A DNA stretch of 64,000 nt, from contig ML680038.1 of assembly GCA_007922225.1 (NCBI GenBank), forward strand, positions 2,098,474 through 2,162,473, given 5' to 3'. A model generated the notes under the pieces. That model was not told the origin of the DNA and made no database searches. It saw only the letters and a program-made list of their open reading frames with translations. Positions 33,801 through 45,800 of this stretch are shown here, piece by piece. Each line of letters starts with the position of its first letter. Within the stretch, counting starts at the first letter, position 1. Origin of the DNA: Emydura subglobosa. Taxonomy: Eukaryota; Chordata; Testudines; Chelidae. The translations under genes were made by a program, and so were the position numbers.

Positions 33801-36800
33801 TTTAATGAAGCATTTGATGCTGTGTGCCCAAGTACCTCTATGGGGGAGATTCTGGGAGCAGGCAGATCTTCACTCTCATGGGCCAAGACAGGTTGAGACT
33901 GGCTGGGGGCTGAAGCTGGAGAAACTGACACCAGAATAAGGCACAAATGTGAATGGGGAGGGCGATGGGGCAGATTTCCTGTACTTGGAGGCTTTACGTC
34001 TGCCCGTGGTGTGTCTAAAGCAACACCAGGAGTCAGGGTGGGCGTGGGGGTCACCGAATGGCCGGCACAGTGCGGGGCTCGTATGGAATGGTTCCTTCTG
34101 GCCTTAGGTGCTCTGAATTGAATCGGCGAGTCTCCGCAGTGAATCCCAGCCCGTCTGGGCAGGACTTGGGCTCAGGATCTCTGGGAAAATTGCCTGCCCC
34201 TAGGATGCCCCACTGCTTGGCCAAAGCCCTGCTGGGGTGAGGGAAGGCCTGGCTGGCTGGAGAGCTCTGTGCTCTGCTCCCTCTCGGGGTGACCCACTTA
34301 GCGGGTGCTGCTGCCTGCTGGGGGGAGGGAGGACGAGTCTGTTCAGAGGAGTCCAGCTGCTAGTCCCCCTCTGCTGGGTCTGGTTTCCCCCCACCCCTCA
34401 CCCCGGGTCCACAGTCACCCTTCCCTGGGCTTTGCCTACACAGACCAGCTCCGCTGCCCCAGAGATACCAGGCCCTCTCCTCACCTGGGCCTGGCTCCTT
34501 CTGATCGGGCTGGAGCCTGCTGAGGAACCTCCTGCAGCTGCCAGGACTCAGCAGGCACTGGAGCCAGTCGCAGCCCCATAGCAAGACCCACGAGAGCAGG
34601 GAAGTGGGCCTGGGGGGGGGGCGTCCCGACGTCCAGCCAGCCTTGCTGAGGTCCTCAGCTCACATCCCTGCGGGAGGCCTGAGATTTAGCGGGGCCGGCC
34701 CAGGCAGAATGCCTCTGGGAGCGGGTGCGGGGCTGTGCCCTCCCACAGAGCACATGCCAGGCCTTGGGGAAGGGCTGCCCCTTCTGCAAAGGCCCCCTTG
34801 TCTCCCTCCCCCCTTTCCCCTGCAGTGGGCTCTGGGGTCTCTCTTCTCCCCTCGTGGTCTTTGGTGGGTTCCCTAGCTCTGCCCTGCCAGCTCCCCCCAG
34901 AGCTGGGGGAGGGGAGCTGTGCTTCTGACGTCTCCTCTCCCCCCTGCAGGCCTATAGCATCCACGTGAACGGCGTGCTGCACTGCCGGGTGCGCTACAGC
35001 CAGCTGCTGGGCCTGCACGAACAGGTGGGGAGCTCTGTCCTGCTGCCTCTGCCTGCCCCAGCCCTGTGCCCCTCCATTGGGGGCACCCAGCCTATCGGGA
35101 GGGGCTCTGGCCATTCCTTCTGGGCACGGTGCCCAGCGCCTCCCGGTGCTGCGGGCAGGCCTCTGCGCTCTCAGGGGAAGGGGAGGATTACGACCCATGT
35201 GGGGTAGGGGAAAGCTGAGCCGAGCGGCTAAGAGAATCAAGAGCCGCTGGGCCCCATGTCCCTAGGCTGCCCCACAGACAGCTCCTGCTGCTGTGGCAAT
35301 CTATTGGCCGCTCTGGGCAGGACAAGTTGTGTGAGCGCTGCCCGCGGGTAAGGCAAGCCTGTCCCCCTGGGCTTTCATCCTGCCCGCCCTGAGCTCCTGG
35401 GAGGCGGCTCTGTGGCGCTGGGCCGTCTGTGGCTCTCCAGTTCCAGGGTCAGGCACAGGTTTCCCTCACGCTCTTCGATGAGGCGTCCCGCAGGGCCCCG
35501 GCTAGTTTGGGGGACGGCCTCTCCCACACGCACTCGTGTGTTAGGGGTGCTGGAGTTAGATACCGTCCCATCTTCAATTCGGGGGGGGGGGATGGTGGGG
35601 TCAGTGTCTCTGCTGTGGCTTGTCCCAGAGCCACGTCCCCGGGTGCTGCTGTGTCCCCAGCATGGCTGTGTTCTGTGCTCTCTTCCCAGCTAAGGAAAGA
35701 ATATGGTGCCAATGTGGTGCCAGCCTTTCCTCCAAAGAAGATCTTCACCCTCACCCCAGCGGAGGTGGAGCAGAGGCGAGAGCAGCTGGAGAAATACATG
35801 CAGGCTGGTAAGCTGGCATGCAGAGAGCCCGCAGCGCTGGTAGCATCCAGTGTGTGCCCCCGCCCTGGGCAGCCACCGCATCTCCCCGCAGGCCCTGTAG
35901 CACAGCTGGGCAGAGCTGCACTCAGAAGGCCATTGCCCCCCTCCTGACACCCCCACTGGCAGAGAGCTGGCTGCAGGGCGCAGGGGAGGCTCTGCCATCG
36001 CTCCCGGTGATCACCCGTGCACAGGGACGGGCTGGGTGCCCCTCTCCATCTGCTCTAGCTCAGCCCGGTTGACGGAGGCGTGTCGGGTGTGGAAGCAGAC
36101 CTGGGCCATCGGGTTTGGGGGGTGCCTGTCTCAGAAAACCCACAGCAAGCCACTCCCCTGCTCAGGGCTCAGATGTGGTGATGCTGTGACCGCTCGCAGC
36201 CGATGACGCTGGGCAGCCGGGCCTGGGCTCTCCCTGGCTCCCAGTTTGGAGTCAACCCTCCATGCCCCAGTGCCCCGGGAGCCGTCCCTTCTACGTCCCA
36301 GGCCAGCAGATGTGGGCGGGCAGTTCAGTGGGTGCCTCCGTCCCTGTGGAATTCCTCACCCCCCGTGTGTGTGTGTGTGTGTCTGTCTGTCTGTTGCAGA
36401 CCCACAGGATCGGGGCCACGGCTCTAGCTCTGGACCAGTCTCTGGGAGGCCCCTTCAGTGGGCTAGACTCCTGAGGGGTCTGACTCATCCCCTAGGGGAA
36501 GCCCCGCGGCTTCACCACCTCTTAGACTGGACCTCTGGGTTGCAACCCCCTGGTCCACCCTGTGAGCTCTGCCCAGCTAGTTCCAGTGAGGCAGACACTG
36601 GGGGAGATTTGTCCACATTCAGGATTTGTCCACATCTGCGGGACACTCTGCCAGCACCAGCAGACAGTCGGGTTTATTCATAGAATCCTAGCAGATGAGG
36701 GCTGGAGGGGACCCCAGCAGGTATCTAGTCCCACCCCTGCTCAAAGCAGGACCAAACCCGACTAAACCATCCCAGCCAGGGCTTTGTCCAGCCGGGCCTA

Positions 36801-39800
36801 AAAAACCTCTAAAGATGGAGATTCCACCACCTCCCTAGGTAACCCATTCCAGTGCTTCACCGCCCTCCTAGGGAAAAAGATTCTCCTAATGTCCAACCTA
36901 GACCTCCCCCCCTGCAACTTGAGACCGTTGCTCCTAGTTCCGTCATCTGCCACCCCTGAGAACAGCCTAGCTCCATCCTCCCTGGAACCCCCTTTCAGGT
37001 AGTTAAAGGCCGCTATCAAATCCCCCCTCATTCTTCTCTTCTGTAGACTAAACAAGCCTAGTTCCCTCAGCCTCTCCTCATAAGTCCTGTGCTCCAGCCC
37101 CCTCATCATTTTGGTTGCCCTCCGCTCGACTCTCTCCAACTTCTCCACATCCTTTCTGTAGTGGGGGGCCCAAACCTGGACACAATACTCCAACTGCGGC
37201 CTCACCAATGCCGAATAGAGGGGAATAATCACTTCCCACGATCTGCTGGCAATGCCCCTCCTAATGCAGCCCAATATGCCATTAGCCTTCTTGACAACCA
37301 GGGCACACTGCTGACTCATATCCAGCTTCCTATCCACTGTTACCCCCAGGTCCTGTTCTGCAGAGCTGCTGCCCAACTTGTCGGTCCCAGTCTGTAGCAC
37401 TGCATGGGATCTCATGGTCACGGCTGCCCAGGTTTACACCGACTTTTACTTCCCCCACCAATTCTTCCCTGTGTGAGCAGCAGGTCAAGAGGAGCTCGGC
37501 CCCAGCTGGTTCCTCCAGCACTTGCACCAGGAAGTTGTCCCAAACACTCTCCAAAAGCTTCCTTTCTCCGACAGCCCCTGCGTAACCACGCAGTTACTTC
37601 CGCAATGCGACGCTCCCTTCCTGGGCCTTTTCCTTTAGCAGAGGACCAGAGAACACCACTTGTGCCTCAAACCCCCTTATCCTTCTTCCCAGAGCCACGC
37701 AGTCTGCAGTGATCGGCTCAAGGTCACTCCTGGCAGTGTCATTGGTGCCCACGTGGAGCAGTAGGGAGGGGTAGTGGTCCGAGGGCTTGATGAGTCTCGG
37801 CAGACAGGCACACGGCACAGAGAACTGACGGTTACAGCACAGGCCGTTCTGGGCAGCCCAGCGACCCGCCCTGCTGTAGTGACCCGGGGTTCCAGCTCTG
37901 TTCCCCACCATCTGTCTGATCTCCCAGGGGTGCCCCTGACTGCTCCCTGCAGCCCACACTGAACCCCCCACCCACAGGCCTTTCTTCCCGCGCTGGGAAA
38001 TGCTGCTCGCCTTGCTGCCGAGAGGTGGGGCCATCTGCGGGCGTTGGCGGCCCGGTGGCCACCTCCCGGCAGTTGGATCTGCCAGCGTCTTCTCAGGAAC
38101 CCCATGAGCTGGGACTTAAGGCCCCAGGCCACTAGGCACCATTCCTGCTTGCCCCAAGGGCACACAGTCCCTTTCCACCCACTGGGTAACTGCAGCACCC
38201 AGGGGAAACTGAGGCACACACAGGCTTCATAAAAACATTACAAAAAATTCCCCCTTGGTCACAGTTTGCGTGTGCACACTCGGGGAGGGGCGGTGCTGGG
38301 GGGAAGGGGTGTGCTCTCTGGGATGGGGGTGGGTTCCATGGGGGGGCTGCCGTCTCTTAGCTGGGGGGTGAGTTGGGGGGCACGCTCTTTGGGCTGGATT
38401 CTGCTCCCGCCGCCCGACACCTTGCCTTGTTCCACCTCTAGTGCGGCAGGACCCGCTGTTGGGAGGCAGCGAAACCTTCAACAGCTTCCTGCGCAAAGCC
38501 CAGCAGGTACATGGGGTGCAGGGGGAGCTGTTTGCAGAGGACGGGGCTCTAGGGTGTCAGGGATCCACAGGATTGGGGCTGTGGTCCCAGCTCTGGGAGA
38601 GGCTCTAGCTGGGACCCCCTCAGTGGGCTGGACCCACGAGGGCTCTTGCTCTTCCTCTTCCTCCAGGGTCAGCCACACAGCCTCTGCGCCTGGGCTCCAG
38701 CCAGCCCCTGAGCTCTGCTCAGCGAGGCCAGCGGAGGCTCCTGGCAGAGACTGGGCTGCTCCCGTGCAGTGCCCTCCGACAGGGCGGGCCGGACGCCTGG
38801 CTGGGGGCACAGAGAGGGGAGGGTTCAAATGGCCCCATGTCCATCCTGGGGAGCCCAGCGCCCAGCCGTGCCGTCGTGAGCCCAGGGTCAGGCTGTCTCT
38901 GACCTTCCCTCAGTCCGTCCCGAGCTGACAGCCTCCAGTTGGACACCGCCCCACCCCCTGTGGCTCCCAGGCCTTCGCTGTTGAGCGGGGTCTCTGCCCA
39001 GCCTCCCTGCTGAGACCCTGCATCTAGGAGTCCCTGGCGCTGGCATCTCTCTGGCCCCCTTGTTGATCTGGGTCAGTCTCAGCCCGTTCTGTAATGACTC
39101 CGTTCATTCCACCCAGACGGGGGGTGGCCCCCACCTCGGTCTCTTAGCCTGCCCTGAGAGCCAACTTAATCCCCCTCCTCCCCGGGGAGCAATGCAGCGT
39201 ACAGGGGAAACTGAGGCACGCCTCAGCACTTGTCCCAAGTGAGGGTGGGCTGCGGGGGCAGGGCACAGAGCCCACTCACCTTGTCCCCATGTCCCAGGAG
39301 ACGCAGCAGATCCCCACCGAGGAGGTGCCACTGGTGGTGCTGCTCTGCAATGGCCAGAAGGTCACGGTCACCATCCTGACCTCAGACCAGACGGAGGATG
39401 TGCTGGAGGTAAGTGCGGCCTGGTCGGCTGGCTGTGGGGCGCCTGGGGCCGCGGTGCTGGTGCTGGGGGCACAGAGGGGTGCAGTTGTGCTCTGGGGGCG
39501 CTGCCAGCCTGCCCACGAGAGCAGGAGCAGGGCCTGTGCTGGGTACAGGGCGAGCTCGAGGGGTGTTTGCGCCTGCGCCCCACTCCCCTGGAGTGCTCCT
39601 GGGAGCCCTCTGCCTGTGTGCTGTCCGCCAGGCCATGTCTTCCACCCACGCCGCACAGCTCAGCCGTCCCACTGCACACCCCACCCTGCTCTGCCCAGTG
39701 GGGCCCTAGGGAGAGTCAGAGCAGGGTGTGTGCTTCACCTGCCACTGCCTACAACAGGGAGGCCTTCCCTCCCGCCCTGTCTGCAGCCCCCGTGCAGCCG

Positions 39801-42800
39801 GACACGTATCCTGTGATGCCCTGCAGGCCCCCAGCTATGCACAGCCCATCTGTGGGGCACCTGCAGCCACACCGCCCTCCCTCCCTCAGCTGTCTCCGGG
39901 GTCGCTCGCTGGCATCTGCCTCCTCCCCCACACCCATTTCCGGGGATGCTTGCCGGAGTCTACCCCCTCCCCCCGGTTGGGTGACATCTGCCCTCCCACC
40001 CCCGCCAGGCTGCCTCCAGCCCCTCCCCTACACACACAGCCCCATGCCTTCAGGTGCCCGACCCACCTCTGCACAGCTCTGTCCCCCATGCGCTGCCCCT
40101 CTCAGCACTGGCGCAGTGGCAGGCCCAGCTTGGGGGGATGCTGCTACCAGCCCCCGGCCCCCTGGACTCCAGCATGGCCCCCACGGGCTGGGCTCCGCCC
40201 TTCTGCCGTGTCCTAGGGAGACCTGCAGAGCCGCATGGCCTAGCCCCAGGGTGGCTCTGCCGCAGACCAGTGCCAGCTCCGGAGGGCTCTGGGTGGGACT
40301 GGGGAATGCTGCTGAGGTGCCCAAGGTCCTTGGTCCCTTGGCTCTGGCTCTCCGGACACAGCGTGTGCCCCCCAGTGAGGCCCCGCCCCCCGCGAGGCCC
40401 CGCCCCCTGCAGCCTGGCCGGCGGGGGCAGGACGCAGGGGCTGGCAGCCGAGCCTGTTCCTCGCAGGGGGGCCGGGAGGGCTCGGGGCTGCGGGAGGAGG
40501 TGACTGTCTGCTCGCCCCCAGGCCGTCGCCTCCAAGCTGGATCTGCCCGAGGACCTGGTCGGCTACTTCAGCCTCTTCCTGGCGAGGGAAGCGCAGCCTG
40601 GAGCCTTCTCCTGTGAGTACCCGCCCAGGCGCGGGCCGGGCGTGGGGGGGGGGCTCCCGGGACAGCCGAAGTGCCGCTTGGCCGGGCTGACGCTGCCAGG
40701 CTCAGTGCTGCTTTTCCTTGGCAGTCGTGAGGAAGCTGCAGGAGTTCGAGCTGCCGTACGTGTCTGTCACCAGCCTCCGCAACCCCGAGTACAAGATCGT
40801 CCTGCGCAAGAGGTGAGTGGCCCTGCCGGCCAGCCAGGCTGCACGTGGCTCCTCCCACCCGGGGCAGGGGCCTTGCTGGGCCAGCGCGCAGCCCCATGGC
40901 TGCCCAGTGCCCGCCCTGCCAGCAGGTGCCCAGGCCTGTCCCGGGGCAGCGAGGAGCAAGGGCTGGGGGCCTCTCGCTTGGGGGATGGGAACATTCCCCG
41001 CCATCTTCTGGGCACTGGGTTGGTTCCAGCCCTGCCTGCCAGGGCGGGTCAGGCAGCCCCTGCTTCTCCCCATGGCTCTCTGCAGCACGGCCAGCTGAAG
41101 TCAGACTCCTGCAGAGACTTTACCTGCTTAGGAGCAACGCGCCCTGTGCATCTCTGCAGTGCGTCCTTAGCGAGCACGGCCAGGCACACTCACGTCAGAG
41201 TCCATATCGGTAGGAGCAACGGCCCCAAGATGTCGTGCTCTTCCGAGATCCACTTCTCTCTGTGTCTGTCTCTGAGACGCCTGTTCTCAGCAGCACCCTT
41301 AAAAGCCCATCTGCTCACGCTGGCCCTTTTGTCTCTTGCTGTCCGTGCTCTGTGTTCACCTGCTTGGCTTGCTTTGGTTTCCCAGGTGTGCGAATTGCCT
41401 CCCACAATAACGTTGTCTCTGTCAGAGCCGCCATTTGTGGGTTGATTCCAGCCAGTTCTTGTTAAAGTAGACAGTCTCCCCGAAGCAACATCCATGACGC
41501 TTGGCCATGCCTCGCTGCCTTTTACACTCAATGTGCATAGAGAGCAGGGTACCCAGGGTAAACCGAGGCACCAAAACCTGCCCTGTGCACCATGCCTCGT
41601 TCCCTTCTCCACTCAGCCCGGGCTGTGCTGCAGAATGACGTGGGTGTACCTGCGTTGTGCAGGGGGTGAATAACCCACACCCCTGAGCGGCGTGGTTACA
41701 CCAACCTGTGCGCCGGTGCAGGCAGTGCCTTGGCTCAGCTACCACCCCTCAGAGGTGGTGTTATTAAGCCGATTCGAGAGCTCTCTCCAATCAGCTTAGA
41801 GCATCTCTACCAGAAGCTGCATCAGTGCTGCTGGGAATGTGTGGTGTAGACCTGCCCTCAGTGTGTATGGTGAACAGGGTAAACTGAGGCACGTGCATAG
41901 ACCATAAAAAATCCCAACATGTTCCTTGTCACACCTTGGGCCGAGCCATGCCTGCCCAGATCCTATCCTGCCGCCCACCTGTCTGAAAAGCCCTGAGTCC
42001 TACAGGCTGGGGCAGGGCCTGAGGGGCTGGAATGTGGGGCACGGCCCTGCCTGTGCCTCCTGCCTTGAGCAACGTCCATTCCCCAGTGTGTGACTAGATC
42101 CCCCTCCCCCCTTACTCTGGATGTTTGTGATGAAGTGGGAATTATCGGTAATATTTGTAGGAAGCCTGTGTGCGCACCTCAGTTTCCCCTGCGTGCTGCA
42201 TTGCTCCCTGGCAGGTGGGAAGGTCTGGGAGCTCCCGGGGCAGGCTGAGACACGGGTGCGAATGGTGCCTGGCGGCTGGGGCCTTCGGTCCCGGCTCATG
42301 GAGTTCCTGAGAAGATGCTGGCAGGTCCCAGGGTCTGGAGGTGGCCACCTGGCCGCCAAGCCCCAGGGAGATGTGGACTCTCTGGAGGGGGCTGAGCTGC
42401 GTCTCCAGCGTGGGCACAAAGGACTTGGGAGGCGGAGTTAAATGTGGGCTGCGAGGAGCAGTTGGGGCCCATCTGAGCTGGGACAAAGATAGGCCAGAGA
42501 GATGGCGCTGAGCTAACCAAGGACTTCCTGTGCTGTGCCCAATAAACCTACCTGCCTGTGCTGGCTGTGTCCCCGCAGATGCTGCCGGAGGGTGCGTTGC
42601 TCCCCAAGATTGTAGAAGTCTCCCCCGAGTCTGTCTCCGTGGGACTCGCTGGGCAGAGCTCACGGGGTGAAGCAGGGGCTGCAGCCCCCCAGGTCCGGTT
42701 TCAAGGGGTGGTGAAGCCACGGGGCTCACCCTGGGGGAAGAGCGAGGGCCCTTGGGCGTCGGGCTTAGTGAAGGAGCCTCCCACGGCCTGTTCCAAGCTT

Positions 42801-45800
42801 CCTGTGGGTCTGTGACAACGGCGGCCCAGGACAGTGCCTGGGCTGGGGTCACTCCATGGGGCTGGGAGTGGACGGAGTCCTGCTCCCTGAGTGCCACTCG
42901 GGTGTGTGGTCTGCTGGGCCATGCTGCCTCTTAGGTGGGGGGGCCCCAGCCAGGCGTGGGCCAGGAGCCGCTAACCACCATGTGCTGCCTCTCTCCTAGT
43001 TACTGGGATTCCTCCTATGACGACGATGTCATGGAGCAGCGGGTGGGGCTGAACTTGCTGTACGCGCAGGTGAGTGTGTGTCCGAGCAGCCAGGCCTCGG
43101 AGCCCGGCCCGGCCTGCCATGGCTGCCCCTCACAGCCTCTGCTCCTTTGCAGACGGTCTCCGACATAGAGCGCGGCTGGATCCTGGTCTCCAAGGAGCAG
43201 CACCGGCAGCTCAAGTCCCTGCAGGAGAAGGTCTCCAAGAAGGAGGTGGGTGAGCGGGGTTCATGCTGGCGCTGTGGGCTTCAGGGAGGGCCTGATGGGA
43301 GAGGCCAGGCTGGTTCTGGGTCTCCTGCCACTGGGCCCACTCCTTTGCTTCCTGCTGTGAGAGGGGCCCAGCCTCCCGCTGTTCTCCAGCAGGGCTCCAG
43401 GGAGCACCTGGGCAGAGCTGCCCCGGCCTGGGGAGTGAGGGTCCTCGGGCCTGGGGGGGGGCTAGTGCTGAAGCTGTGCCTGGCTCTGCCCGCAGTTCGT
43501 CCGCCTGGCACAGACGCTGAAGTACTATGGCTATCTCAAGTTCGACCCCTGCGTCACCGACTTCCCCGAGAAGGGCTGCCACGTCGTCGTCAGCGCCGGG
43601 AACAACGAGCTCAACTTCCAGGTGCGGCTGCCCAACGAGCAGATCAAAGAGGGCAGCTTCAAGGTGACGCGCATGCGCTGCTGGCGGGTCACGTCCTCGG
43701 TGAGTCCCTCGCCCAGCGCAGCTCAGGGCAGGGGTGCAGGGCTGTGGGGCAGAGGTCAGTGCCAGTGTACCTGTCGCTGTGGGGGAGGATGGATGCACCA
43801 AGGGCAAGTCATGCCTGACCAACCGGATTGCCTTTTGTGAAGAGGTGACTGGGGAAAGCAGTGGACGTGATATACCTTGACTTTAGCAAAGCTTTTGATA
43901 CTGTCTCTCACAGTATTCTTATCAGCAAGTTACAGAAGTATGGGTTGGATGAATGGACTATAAAATGGATAGAGAACTGGCTAGAGCATAGGGCTCAACG
44001 AGTAGTGATCAATGGCTCCATGTCTAGCTGGCAACCGGTCACAAGCGGAGTTCCCCAGGGGTCGGTCCTGGGGCCGGTTTTGTTCAACATCTTTATTAAT
44101 GATCTGGAAGATGGGGTAGATTGCACCTTCAGCAAGTTTGCGGACGACACTAAACTGGGGGGAGTGGTAGATACCCTGGAGGGCAGGGATAGGATACAGA
44201 GTGACCTAGACAAACTGGAGGATTGGGCCAAAAGAAATCTAATGAGGTTCAACAAAGAAAAGTGCAGAGTCCTGCACTTAGGACAGAAGAATCCCATGCA
44301 CAGCTACAGACTGGGGACCGACGAGCTGGGCAGCAGCTCTGCAGAAAAGGTCCTGGGGGGTAACAGTGGATAAAAAGCTGGATATGAGTCAGCAGTGTGC
44401 CCTGGTTGTCAAGAAGGCTAATGGCATATTGGGCTGCATTAGGAGGGGCATTGCCAGCAGGACGCAGGAAGTGATTATTCCCCTCTATTCGGCATTGGTG
44501 AGGCCGCATTTAGAGTATTGTGTCCAGTTTTGGGCCCCCCACTACAAAAAGGATGTGGACAAGTTGGAGAGAGTCCAGCGGAGGGCAACCAAAATGATTA
44601 GGGGGCTGGAGCACAGGACTTATGAGGAGAGGCTAAGGGAACTGGGCTTGTTTAGTCTGCAAAAGAGAAGAATGAGGGGGGATTTGATATCGGCCTTTAA
44701 CTACCTGAAAGGGGGTTCCAGGGAGGATGGAGCTAGGCTGTTCTCAGTGGTGGCAGATGACGGAACAAAGAGCAATGGTCTCAAGTTGCCGTGGGGGAGG
44801 TCAAGGTGGGATATTAGGAAAAAATCTTTTCCCTAGGAGGGTGGTGAAGCACTGGAATGGGTTACCTAGGGAGGTGGTGGAATCTCCATCCTCAGAGGTT
44901 TTTAAGGCCTGGCTTGACCAAGCCCTGGCTGGGATGGTTTAGAATCATAAAGTTGGAAGGAACCTCAGGAGATCATCTAGTCCAACCCCCTGCTCAAAGC
45001 AGGACTAATCTCAGCTATATCATCCCAGCCAGGGCTTTGTCAAGCCTCAGCTTAAAAACCTCTAAAGATGGAGATTCCACCACCTCCCTAGGTATTAACC
45101 CCTCAAAGCCCACCTGGATCCAATCAATCAATCAATCAAACAGACAAACCCCCAACTGCCAAACGGTCCCTGTAACTGCACCAGTCACAAGCACACACCC
45201 ACACTCAGCTGTAACTTGCACCAGTCACACACCTGGTCTCTCAGATACTCCCCCCTCTAGCACAGCACACACAACACAGCTCCCCTCACGTAGCACTCAC
45301 CTGGGCTCCTCTGGGACAGACCCCAGGCAAACTCCCTCCTTCTGTTTGCCGGGGTTGGTCCTGCTGTGAGTAGGGGTTGGACTAGGTACCTGCTGGGGTC
45401 CCTTCTATCTTCTAGGATTCTGATTCTAGGAGTCCGTGCGACAGTGCTTGTTCCTGTGGGGACCATGGGAGAGGGGTCTGGTGGGGGGACCCGTTGGTGT
45501 GATTGAAAGGCCAGCTGGGGGGCTGGGCAGCCTCCGTGTCCTGTCACACACCGCGTCCCGCAGGGACTCTGGCTGGGGGACAAGGGCTTTTCTGGGTCTG
45601 GGGGTGCTCCGTGACCATGTTGGCGTGTGTGCTTCCCTCTCCTCTTCCTCAGGTTCCCATGAGCAACGGGACGTCGGGGAGCAGCCCGGGGAAAGCGGAG
45701 GTGAAGCTGGAGCTGGCCTTCGAGTACCTGATGAGCAAGGACCGGCTGCAGTGGGTCACCATCACCAGCCCCCAGGTAGAGCCAGCCCTGCGCTGTTCCC

